Origin: Fragilariopsis cylindrus CCMP1102
Lineage: Eukaryota > Bacillariophyta > Bacillariophyceae > Bacillariales > Bacillariaceae
Length of the DNA stretch: 64,000 nucleotides
NCBI GenBank assembly: GCA_900095095.1
Contig: FMBT01000375.1
Coordinates: 124,001-188,000 of the forward strand
Reading direction: 5' to 3'
Every line of letters begins with the position of its first letter. The first letter of the stretch is position 1. Positions 22,364 to 33,600 of the stretch are shown here, piece by piece. The translations under genes and the position numbers were made by a program. A model generated the notes under the pieces. The model ran no database searches. It was not told the DNA's origin and saw nothing but the letters and a program-made list of their open reading frames with translations.

Positions 22364-25300
22364 ATGACAAACAATATACAAAAGCCTCCTAGGGAGAACG
22401 GGTCAACTTCGTCGTCAACACAGCGATCGTCGCTTTGGAAGAGACTCGGTCGTCGTGGGAGCAACAAACTACACTACACCTACACCTACACCTTCAAATA
22501 CTACATTTCAACAATCCGCACCCTCTGGATCTATCCCTCTCAAATCCTCGAATGAATTATACGAGACAATTCCCGTAGAACCTGATAATGGTGACGCTCG
22601 ATCGCTGTCGACAGCAAAGAGATCGCAACGGATGATTAATAATAGTAATAATAATAGTAGTAATAAGAATAACAAGAACAACGCAGCTAATAGTAAAGGC
22701 GGTAGTGGTGGTGGTCTAATGAGAAAACTTAAATCTTCATTCCGGAAAAGTTCTGCCAATTCAGATCAAAATCAATTACATTACAACAAGATATAGATGA
22801 TAATGATGAGGGAACAATGCTTCCTGATCATCAACGTAGCCCTCTATCTTCACAACGACCTCTCGATCCTGGTTCACCGGCGTATTCCACCGATTCGTTT
22901 GTCACTGTCGAGGTAGGTAAATTATGTAATATATAATTATAGCATTGCATAGCTAATTGCTCCAATATATTTTTCAATTTATTTCGAATTATTTTCTTCC
23001 TATTTTTCTAACAAACATTGTATACCATTTATACTATATTATATTGTATTATTTTATTTATTCAGTCAAATCTGGAAGAGAAAAAGGATTCGTTGGAATG
23101 GAATGAAATTGTTCTTGAGAGGAAAGACCGTGAACGTATCTTTCAAAAGCAACAGATTAAGGAACGCGATGGGTTCTGTCGTCGTGTGGATACATACGAC
23201 GGACAAGTTATTGTTGTAGATAACAAGCCAACATATGAGATAGGAAATTATTTGGGTGGTGGAGTGGCTGGGGTCGTCTATGAGGGACATCGATTGCGTC
23301 CCATGGAAGACTATCCGGTACGAGATGGCATTTCACAGAAGGATATTATTGCGGAAAATACGAAGAAAATAGACAACAATACTATTTCGACTGTTAACGA
23401 CATAAATGATGCTGGGTTCTTATGCGGAAGTAATGCGTGTGGAACCGTTGATGATGTTGAAAGCGATCCGGTCATTACCGCTGGAGAGAATACCAGATCT
23501 CAAAACTCGTCACAAGCTCCTCCTTTGTTGGGTGGAGAGGAGGAGGAAGCCATGGCCATAGAGGCGACGATGAGTTATGACGAAACTGGTGGGGTTATGT
23601 TAGACGCACAGGACGCACCATCCAGGTCGAAACATTATATGAAGGCCGCTGCGGTTCCACTAAAACTGCGAGCAAATAGTAATAAAGCATTACAACACGG
23701 TCTATCCGACGAATCGGTTGCTATTAAAATTCTGAATCCGGTTGGATACCGAATTCTGCAGAATGATGGCTTGAAGGACTGTGTTGTTGTCAAGAAGGGT
23801 CAACCAATGGACAAGATATGAAGAATGGCGTGAAACCTATGCAGGAGAAACATGTTTGGTGGCTTGTTAACCCTAATAGTCGAAACTTAATAACCTTGCA
23901 ACGATATAATGGTAAGGACGAGAACTCAACTGTCCGAAGGGATTACAGATAGATCGAGGGTCCGCAAAGAAGGGATTGCGCCTCAGTTTGATTGCGGGAT
24001 ACATCGACCCTAGAGATGGAAACTTACGAGAACTCACGTTGACAAGATGTATCGAGATTTGGGGCCATATACCCTTCAATGCAACTGACATCGAGTTTGA
24101 TGATATGATGACTGCTATTGAAAGAGTCAATGCGGGTCATCCGCCTCCTGCATTTCCCGCATTCGATGACGTCCCTGGTCGCGTTGGAACTGATAAGACT
24201 GAACCATCAGATTCATCGAGTGATAACGATGAAGGTCTATCGCCAGTTGTATTTGGGAAAGCGAGGACGTGAGTTATTTCTGATGACAACTGAACATCTG
24301 CACGTTTGGCTAGCGTCATGATTATGCATGTATGCTTTTGGAACGAATTGTACTGGTTGGTTTATTTACTGTCAACTAAACTCGATTCCTATCGTACCTC
24401 ATAACTCACACATGTTTCCTTCAACCTGTACCGATATGTAATTTGTTCATAGTGGCTTGGTGAGAGCTGCATTTTCTGAGCGTGTCACCGTGAATTGTAA
24501 AGTGTTGAACGCGTACATAGCAATTCCTGCCGTGCCTTCTAAATATCTACGTTGGCTAAGACAGCGGCGTGCTGCTACGAAGGAAATTCGAAATATGATG
24601 TCGATTGGCCGTCACAGGAATGTTTTGCATCTATTTGAAGTGTTGGAATATATACAAGATTCGAAGTCAACCATGTTTCTGGTTCTTGAACTTGTCAAGG
24701 GTGGAGAACTTTTCGACCTAATCAGTAGTAGTGCTGGAAAAGGTAGTCGTAGTGCTCAAGATATTGAACAGTCAGAGCAGATGATGCGAAAGTTTTTCTA
24801 TGAACTTTCGAGTGGTATCAATTATTGTCATCAAAGTGGGATCGCACACAGGGACTTAAAACCAGAGAATTTACTTGTTCACAATAGTGGCGATGGTTCT
24901 TCCATACTGAAAATTGCTGACTTTGGTCTCTCTGCTGCTTTTGGACCCACGGTGAATCACAGACCACTTGGCATCCAATCGGATACCGATACAATGATGG
25001 ACTCGCTTGGTTCTCCCTTGTCACAAAATACAGCTGACGATGATGTATTCTATGGAGGTCGGCGTGACGGCAACTTCAGCCCAAATAGTCAATCTTCCGC
25101 GACATCAGTTAAGGTCTCCATGGATAGAGTGATTGCATCTGGGGTGAACGCTCTCTCTTTTTTGACATGCGGTGCGATGGAAACTGTCCTGTGTATCCCA
25201 GCCGGCGATGAAGTAAATCCGTCCCCATTACTGAGAATGACCTCTGTAGTTGGGTCGCCTCATTACGTTGCTCCTGAAATTATCGCACAAACAGACGATA

Positions 25301-25674
25301 ATGGTGCAAGGAAAAAAGGATATGGATATGATGGCAGTAAGGCAGATGTGTGGAGTGCTGGTGTTATTCTATATGCTATGTTATATCGGTCTCTTCCCTT
25401 TGGTGAAGACTTGTTGCGATGTCCTCGTTTCCAATCCTATAAAAAATGGTATGACGAGGTTCGCACTGCCGGTGCAAGTAGAAGGTCCAGTGCTATTGCC
25501 GCTCTGAATCCTATTATAACCGATGACGACGAACGTCATTGTTTGGGCCCTCACTGGTTTTTTCCTGCGACAACATCAAGGGAATCCAGAGATCTGATAG
25601 TCGCCATGTTAAACCCACTTCCTTTGGACCGATTATCTATCTCTCAAGTTATACAACATCCTTGGCTTTGGTAA
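22364..25674 (+). CDS. CAMK/SnRK-like Ser/Thr kinase with large insertions, frame-broken
   Basis: Three exons: 22364-22912, 23066-24268 and 24453-25674; introns (153 and 184 bp) have GT-AG ends. Exon 1 is basic and Ser/Asn-rich. Exon 2 has the glycine loop (IGNYLGGGVAGVVYEGH, ~23242-23281), about 145 residues of insert, then VAIKI with the catalytic Lys at 23726-23728. About 220 more residues precede helix C (ATKEIRNMMSIG, ~24577). Exon 3 has FLVLELVKGGELFDLI, HRDLKPENLL (24847), DFG (24919), an activation segment of ~115 residues, SVVGSPHYVAPE (APE at 25270), DVWSAGVILYAMLYRSLPFG and the final QHPWLW. Catalytic residues are intact, so activity is likely if expressed. Frame changes occur near 22440-22455, 22760-22790, 23816-23820 and 23935-23950; three of the four equal a one-base loss. 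Confidence 0.75.
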
Positions 25675-25821
25675 TATAACGAGTTAATGCCAGCTTGTGC
25701 ATCCATCCAACTTAATAATATATAGTATATTTATTACAGTATCTTGAAAATTTAATTCGATGTGTACTATAAGTCTGCCGTAGTATCTAAATAAGTTACT
25801 CCTACTCTTCTTTATGGATGC

Positions 25822-26218
25822 TCATGCTTGACTGCCATTTCCATTGCCATCTTCCCAGCCCTTACCGAACAAGGTTTCTTGTCTAAAGGAATATATAAAA
25901 CTTGTTATTTAAAAGCTGCCACGCCGCTCCTTACCACCTTAGAAAGGCTAGTGAGATAACGATCAACCCGCCTATGATTAATCCATATCAGTGTGTTACT
26001 GATTAAGCAGGCTCATCTCCAAATCTGTCCACAATGCACTGATCCTCCACTTCCAATACCAGTTGTACTCTACTTGTTGACCGCATTTCACCCATTGGTG
26101 TGAACAGTTTAGTGATAATGTTGTTTGGCTTCGGTTTCATCTGTATTGTAGGAGGAGGTGCTTTCTTACTTGTCGGCCTACTAGATTTGGTGCGTTTAAA
26201 TATATCCGCGGGTTTTGT
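25822..26218 (-). pseudogene. orphan exon-like fragments, Lys/Pro-rich protein
   Basis: Two minus-strand stretches read like protein and each follows a CCTTTAG acceptor. The first (26218-26003) encodes 71 residues (KKAPPPTIQMKPKPNNIITK; TPMGEMRSTSRVQLVLEVED; stop after GDEPA). The second (25882-25822) encodes QETLFGKGWEDGNGNGSQA and a stop. I found no upstream exon with an ATG. The acceptor-flanking sequence (GTCTAAAGGAA on the plus strand, then TTTAAAAG) is shared by the two, suggesting a local duplication. Possibly the terminal exons of a larger or dying gene; the function is unknown. Confidence 0.35.
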
Positions 26219-28113
26219 CTAAAGGAACAAATAGAGTGTATCTTTTAAAAGATATCTCTGTCTGCCTAGGTGAAAAGTATGATGACGGGCATGTATGTGC
26301 AAACTTTGGCTATGATTTACAGTTGCAGTATGTCTCTACTATGCACCTTCTTAAATTTTCTGTTAATATTAAGCCAGGCTCTTTTAGTGTGGACATATGT
26401 AGGTAATGGCTTTGTTGCTACACAGGAATGAACTCAGTCAGTAAGGCTTTCTTTATGAGTGAGATGAGCTATTTGGATTCGTATATCTCTTGTAGGACCA
26501 AGGCTAGGCATCTTCTTATATTCTACTTGCGCACGTAGTCATTATTGGTGCTCTATTGCAATTCAGTTAAGATGTTGTGTAGACAGTGAATGTACATTCT
26601 TCATAGATGAGCTTTCATTTTTAAGACATTAATCACTGGGGCAGAATACAAAACAAATATGTATCTTATCAGTAAAGAAGAATATGTATTTAAATACAGC
26701 ATATATTTATTTTATGAACTGGAGCCTTTACTACAACTATATTCCTTCATATCATCATCAGATTGGTCACAAATCATTGATGTTGGTCTTCAGGTACTAC
26801 AGACTTGATCATGATGAATGCAGATCCCCTCTGTATGTCAGTGAAATTACCCCTCTCTTTGGTTTATATCTTGATATGTCTTTAATGTTGACTGTGTAAC
26901 CTGTGTATTATCTATGGTCAGTGATTTTTAAACTCCGGAAGTCTTTGACTTCTCAAATTCTTTGATGGTTAAATTCTATCAGGATAACTCATTATTGTCT
27001 ATAGGAGCAAGACACGAGTGACTAGTGACTGACCAATCTTATACTCCAAGTAGATAATATAGTAAGCAAAGCGGGTAACCCTACCCACTTTTTAGGGAAG
27101 CACGTAGTAGTATGGAAAGCAGGTAGGAGTGCCCACTTTTCTTCAAAGAGGGTAGGGAAATTATTTTATAGCGTGTTTTTACAGCATAGAGCATACCCGC
27201 TTTTTTACAAAGCAGTATGCTAAGCAGGTACCCCTACCCGCTTTTTAGGGAAGCGGGTAAGCAAAGCTTGTATCCCAGCACACTTTCAAAAACTCAAACT
27301 ATTTAGTAGATTGAATTTATTCCCTTCCTGCTCTATTTACAATCCAGTCAACATCAAACAAAACACAGACCACCAAACAATGCAATTATTCATCCTGTTT
27401 ATCTCAATTAAAAAATAAATTAAAAAATATTGCTCAAACAAACACAAGTTATATACTTCATAGTCAACAGTTCTATTGAGGCAATATTGTACTACCGAAG
27501 TGTGTTAGATCTCTCACTTACCGGAGGCGACTTTAAAGACGTAATAGTCTGTTATACATATCTATATAGAAATTAGCTAGATCAATAAATATATATATTA
27601 TATTAAATTATTCTACCAAACCCCAATTCGCAGTAAAACGACAAATGCACACCGATGAGTCACTCACATCCGTACTTATGAATGAATCAATCAATATCAA
27701 TCAATCATTTCATTTTTCACTAAAAACAAAACACATTCCACGCATACAGTAAAGTTCTTAACGTATGTCATGTGCGCATTAAACAAGTGGATCTTTTTGA
27801 TAAGAAGATGATGTGTGTGTGAACGTGAACTGTGCGTGAGAGTGTCGTGATAGCCACCCATTCATAGTAATCCGTCTGTCGTCGGAGTCAAAGAAGACAG
27901 ATGTGAGGTTTAACACGCACATCCATTAGACACAGACTCTGAACACCACCGATTGAGAACATCACTGTAATATCGTGTCATCACAAACGTAATCGCTACC
28001 AAAGAAAATATTTGTTTTAACATTATTCTCTTCCCACTCCATTCATTATCTCGTATCAACTGATCACATAATATTTATTCAAACACACTCAACCTTTTAA
28101 TATACTATTCACC
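26219..28113. other. gene-poor spacer upstream of the cold-shock gene
   Basis: Nothing coding that I trust (short ORFs at 26215-26406 and 26684-26899 lack features). It contains the GGGTACCC repeat cluster at 27069-27254, a TGAGTCA core at 27656-27662 and the presumed promoter and long 5' UTR of the gene at 28114. Confidence 0.45.
27069..27254. repeat. GC-skewed direct repeat cluster with palindromic units
   Basis: A 33-bp unit (AAGCGGGTAACCCTACCC.. then CTTTTTAGGGAAGC) at 27069-27101 recurs with few changes at 27222-27254. Each unit contains GGGTA and TACCC arms that can pair. Degenerate half-units (GGTAGG, TACCCGC, TTTTACAAAGC) lie between. It stands out against the AT-rich surroundings and resembles a decayed MITE or an RNA hairpin array. 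Confidence 0.6.
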
Positions 28114-28473
28114 ATGAAATTTATTCTTGCCATCGCTTCCTCTCTCCTTGTTGCCACACAAGGTTTCGTTGTCGCCCCAGGTGCTTCAATGAGTCCTTCC
28201 ACAGCCCTACGAATGGCTGAGGAAGCTGAAGCTCAACAAGGGGTCAAAGGAAAGGTCAAGTTCTTTAGTGATAAGGGATTCGGTTTCATCACCCCTGATG
28301 ACGGTGGTGAAGATGTTTTTGTTCACTTCTCTGCCATCAACAAGGATGGATTCAAGAGTTTGAACGATGAAGAAACTGTTACATTCGACACTGAATTTGA
28401 CCAAGAAAAGGGAAAATGGCGTGCCGCTAATGTAAATGGACAGGGTGATGGTATTGAAAAGGAACGGTGGTAA
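28114..28473 (+). CDS. plastid-type cold-shock-domain RNA-binding protein
   Basis: Intact 119-codon frame. The leader ([20 protein letters not shown]) is a signal peptide ending at the F-type plastid motif QGFVVAP, then a short transit region with a probable second cleavage near LRMAEEAEA. The remaining ~75 residues are one cold-shock domain with [20 protein letters not shown] (RNP1 is KGFGFI) and DVFVHFSAI (RNP2), followed by [22 protein letters not shown]. Such proteins bind single-stranded RNA or DNA and act as RNA chaperones. Plastid location is inferred from the leader. The gene stands alone in a gene-poor region. Confidence 0.9.
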   Translation: MKFILAIASSLLVATQGFVVAPGASMSPSTALRMAEEAEAQQGVKGKVKFFSDKGFGFITPDDGGEDVFVHFSAINKDGFKSLNDEETVTFDTEFDQEKGKWRAANVNGQGDGIEKERW

Positions 28474-30195
28474 ATAATAACTATGGAAGAATTCGTTTGC
28501 ATGCATTAATTGACCGGTAATAATTTCCATTATATTTATGCATCAGTTCTTCCGTATTTGAATCAATAGAAGAAAATCCAGCCTGCCGTTTTTGTTGAAG
28601 AACTCGATCTTTCGAGAACTGATATACGACATTTAATTTTTTTATTCATCAACGAAGTACAGTAGGGACGATCCAAGTGTTTGTTAAGAATTATCGATAG
28701 TACTACCTAACGACGGTTTAGGGTTTAATAATATATTTAATTTAATCAATCTTTATACAAAATACTTTCATTCAAATTACTTTTTTAAATCTTACACAAT
28801 ATATATATACGGTTGATCTTACCACAGGCCATACCTAACTAAGGTGTTCAGATGCTGCCTCATAGTATAGAATTTGTCGTATGTAGTCGCTGTGCTATCC
28901 GATGTGATTGTTTCGTTCATTTGTTAAATACTGTTGTTTCGTAACAGATGAAACGATCAGTCCAAAGAAGTGAGAGATGATTACCAGGTATCATTCCTAT
29001 AATTGATTGATTCCTCAGGGAGCCATCAGTTCTACAGCACTAAGGCGTGAATAAAATCATTCCACCAAGAATCGAATCATGATAAGCATCCTGCATTGTT
29101 ACTGTTGTGGTAATGTATTACTGTAGGTAATTAAGATACAGTAATGATGCAGTGACATGTCATACAAAGCAGGGCATATATTCAATACAATACTACTGAT
29201 ACAAGCTGCAAAAGTATACATACAATTACAATGTAGCTAAAGTAAAATAGAATACAAGTACAGTAGAGCATCGATATTTTAATTCTGTGCCTTTTATTCT
29301 GATCACCCCACCCCCGTCTACTCCACACAATGAGAAGAAATGAGTTGTTTTCAAGTTTAACACAATCGAATGACTTCAAACCTGTCAAAAAGAAGCAATG
29401 ATGGGAACTTGACAGTACTCTTGTTGTTGTTTCCTACTAATACTACAAGCAGTCCCCAAGAAAGCTCCGGCTTGAGTACATCGGAGGTTTGGACAAGCAG
29501 ACTAAATGCAATTTTTTGGTTGAAATTACTACCCAATATCGTCCAACCAATTGAACACTGTCATAATGGATTCAGTTGGGTCAGGCCACGGTCAAACCAC
29601 ATCAATAGTACTATATTTTTTCTCAATATTTATATTCTTATGGAAAATATCCAAGTAACATCTTGAAACACGATCCCACAACACCCTGAATCCCTTGCAG
29701 AAAGATTTTGCTGATGTTGCTGATACATCCAACAACAAGTTCTAAGTCCATTGCTCCGAACCACTATAATATAAATAAAGACATCTTCATGAAATTTGTC
29801 ATTGAATTGATTCATGTTACACGCAGTGGGCAATATTGCTTTTGCGAATAATAAGGAATTATTTATGGTGCAATTAATTGTAGCATGTCAGATGCAAAGA
29901 TTAAGCGCGTGCATACATGATTGAATTAGTGATTAAAGGGCGATCTGTATGTTAGTACAAGCACAATTTACCCATGTGGTGGCAAGTTTGATTACCAAAT
30001 TCAAAACTCAGACATTTATATAAAACCTGAAGTTACATATGGCACTTTATAGTTTTGTCCTTGAGTCCATCCACATTGAGGTATATTCCAAGAATTTGTT
30101 ATGGATGTGCTTTTCTGGTTGCAGACAAAAAACTTGAAAAAAAAAATGAAAACTTTGGAAGCTGATAATAATATACATAATTTTCCAATTCCACA
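28474..30195. other. spacer between the cold-shock gene and copia element 1
   Basis: Contains the 3' flank of the cold-shock gene and AT-rich sequence. Several 60-100 codon ORFs have no domain or codon bias. It ends at the 5-bp target-site duplicate CAAAG (30196-30200). Confidence 0.45.
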
Positions 30196-30200
30196 CAAAG

Positions 30201-30572
30201 TGTTGAAATACAATAATCACACCTCTGCTATCTGAGGTCACTGCGATGTGCTATGATTATGTAATGCTTAAAGTGTCTATGTATCAAGTAGATCTGTGTT
30301 TATTAACTAGTCTATTATTATTTCCTATTGCATAAATTCTATAATAAATAATGAATTGAATATTGACATGACAACCGAGGTGCATCATGGAGGTGCTTAC
30401 ATTATGTAAGAACGACATGCCGCTTCTCATCAATTGTCAGCCACACGTTAATATACCTGATATCTTCATACTATTGTGGGGAAACGAAATGCGCAGATGA
30501 CACGATGTTCGCGACTCTGTGATTCGTGGAAAACCCCACACACGGGACCCATAATTAATTGAATCCACAACA
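30201..30572 (-). repeat. 3' LTR of copia element 1
   Basis: 372 bp, identical by reading to 37575-37946. On the plus strand it starts TGTTGAAATAC and ends CCACAACA, so the terminal inverted ends are TGTTG..CAACA. Confidence 0.95.
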
Positions 30573-30644
30573 CACTCCTACACTCTCATCAATTAGTATA
30601 TTGAAGAGAGTGTATATATATTAAAATCATTAATTCAATTAATA

Positions 30645-33600
30645 TCATGTCTTGTTCGATGCTTTCGCATCATTGTACTCTTTATGGCAACAAGCAATTG
30701 AATCTTCATCATGTCCCATGATCGAATTCCGATGTGTTCTGAAAAGTGAACCCTGTAAGGGTTTTGTCAAATAATCAGACACCATCTGTTTCGTTGGATG
30801 ATATATAACACGTATGCTACCATCCTTGATCTTGCTTGTCACATAAAAGTATCGAATGTTAATGTGTCGAGTTCTCTTAGTACTCGAATGTTTACCATTC
30901 CTTTCTAGTTGTATTGTACTAGTATTGTCTTGTTCAATCACAACGTCACATCCAATCTTGTTTAAAACTGAATCAGTGTTGATTGATTTTATCTGTTCTT
31001 CAACAAACAGTTGGACCCATTCAACAAAATTCATTGCATCATCCACGCCCACCAGTTCGGCTTCAGTGGAACTCTTTGTATTGATCCTTTGTTTCAACGA
31101 CATTGACAATAGGGCTCCTTGCCCCATAGTTAGTACTGCACCTGTATGACTCCTCATGTCCTTGTGCACTGCAAACGATGCATCCACTGACCATTTGAGT
31201 TGCCCAGTACCATCCCATCCCAGTACAAGCGGGATAGAAATGGTTAACCTCAGGTATCTAATCGTTCTTGCTAGCTTGCGATAGTCCGATTGAGTAGGGG
31301 CCTTCACCCTAGTGCATAGATATGCAACTGATACTTGTAGGTCAGGTCTCGCTCTCTTGGCTGCAAACAACAGCCTAGCTGTAGTTCGATGAAAGAACTC
31401 AGCTTCCTTCTCACTTAATAGTGGTGAAGTATCATCAGCATCAAATAGGTTATCACTCGCCGGTGTAGGCGATGTACCATTCATGTCAGCAGGCATATCA
31501 TTCAAGATATCCTCCAAGTAGTCGTACATAGTGAACTTAACCTTACCTTTCTCACTGTAATCAATGGTTATTCCAAGATAGTCATGTATGTCACCTGTAG
31601 TGGCCGCTAGTGGCTTCTTTGCAGTACCAAACTTGTTATTCAGATCCGTGAGGACGGAGTCAATGACTGACTGCTTCACATGTGATATCTTCAGATCATC
31701 GACATGGAATTGAATAGTGATTTGATTACCATCAATCATTTTGTTGAAAGTACAATGGTCATAACAGTTGGGTTCATATCCCCATTCCACAAGCTGTGCG
31801 CTTAGTTTCTTATAGAATAAGATAGCACCCAGTAGGGTTCCGTATACTGCCTTTGTCAGTTTAGCATACACATACTTCTTACCATTCTTTCCATAAACTA
31901 TGTTCTTCTTGTATTCGGGATTTATATCACATATCATTGACACCATGGCTCCTTCAAATTTTAGATAACAGTCACGATCCATAGGCCAGTCAGCCTGTAA
32001 GAAGGCACCTGGTATGTCGCATGTAGCAACCTTCCTGCCTTCAATAGCATCCATTAAACAGGATGTCATTAAGGCATATATGGATACAGTTGGTGAACTT
32101 GATTCATCTTTCGATATGTACTCCCTTTGAGGTCTACCATCGGCACAGCCTCTGGCCTTGATCTTTCCACATCTCTTTCGTTTCAGAAACATGAGGTAGC
32201 TCAAGGCTTCGCATCTTATTGAATAATTTAGTTCTGTGGGCATTAGCATCTTTACTGCTCCCATTCCCAACAGGTTATCATCAAGTTCTTTCACAGTTGC
32301 TTCATACCCAAGCTCGCCAAACTCTTTGAGACCGCGATTGAAACCATATTGAGGGGTGGATTTGGTTGGTTCAATGTTGCTATACGATGTGATAGTGTTC
32401 AATACATAGGCATGTGATGAGTGTGCCAACGCCCAATACGGACCTAGGTCCGAATCGAGTTCCTTTGGTGTATCACCAACGTTGTCATCCACCAGTTCTT
32501 CAGGCTGGTTATGGTCATCTTTCCCTTCACTCACTCCTACTTTTGCCTTATCAACAGTATAGGATGTGTCATCATCGTGTAGATCATTGTCTACGGAATC
32601 ATCTTCCGTAGTCTTCTTCTTTCTTCTTTCACTGCCACACTCCTGCTTTGCCGGGTGTGTGGTGGTGGCTAGGTTTACAATACCATTGTTCGCAGACCTA
32701 GTTCGATTCTCAAGGATGATGGGTTCCTCCTCATCATTGTCAAGAGTTTCTCTGTTGTGTTGTTGTATTGGGTTCTGAAAGTAGTCGTTCTGCGAATCCG
32801 GTTCGACGTCACCAAACTCTTTTGAATCAGGGTCTGCGTCATTGTCTGGAGTATCCTTCTCTTCTAGCTTCCTTTCCTTTTCAATTTCATCTTGATATTC
32901 TTCATCAATTTTGAAATCATCATCAGATGCATTGCTGTCATCATCATTATCAGCAAGGTCATGTATCGTAATTCTTCCATTGATATCAGAGAACTCTATT
33001 CCTTCTGGTTGTCTTTCTTGTTCACCAATGTCATTGACAGCTTGTATGTTGGATTGACTAGTAGGAATAGTGACCACTCGATTGACCGATACGACTTGTT
33101 TTGTCTTAAGTTTAAATACAGTATGACCACTACCATTATCAGCTCGGCCTATATACAGAGCGTCAATGGATCTTTCTTGAACAGTACTATTTGTTCCACC
33201 AGTAAGACCTTGGATGTACTGTCCAACCTTGATTGTAGGGCATCGGAATTTCTTACCAGTTACGATTTCTCTGGGTGACATGATTGAATGTATGCCATTG
33301 TTCTTTGGCAACGAGTTGATCAACATAGTTACTTTGTGTACCATTTCAATAGTGAAGCGTTTGGGTATCCTCTTGTACGGCATCATCATTCTGACAGCTC
33401 TGATTCTTTCTTTCAAGAATCGAATTTGTCTTTCCACTGTTTCAACGTGTCGATCAGCATCACATGTTGACAAGGTTATGTTATATGGTTTGCCTTGCAG
33501 TTCATGTTTGATTGATTTGAAAGCACCATCCGCTTCTATTGATACCACTGTAAAAATACCTCTGCTACCATATGACTGTATCATCTTCAGTATACAGGCT

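Noticed and set aside
28800-29160. Possible snoRNA-like boxes (ATGATA.., CTGA) on the minus strand
   Set aside because: Boxes too weak and no terminal stem; not distinguishable from chance.
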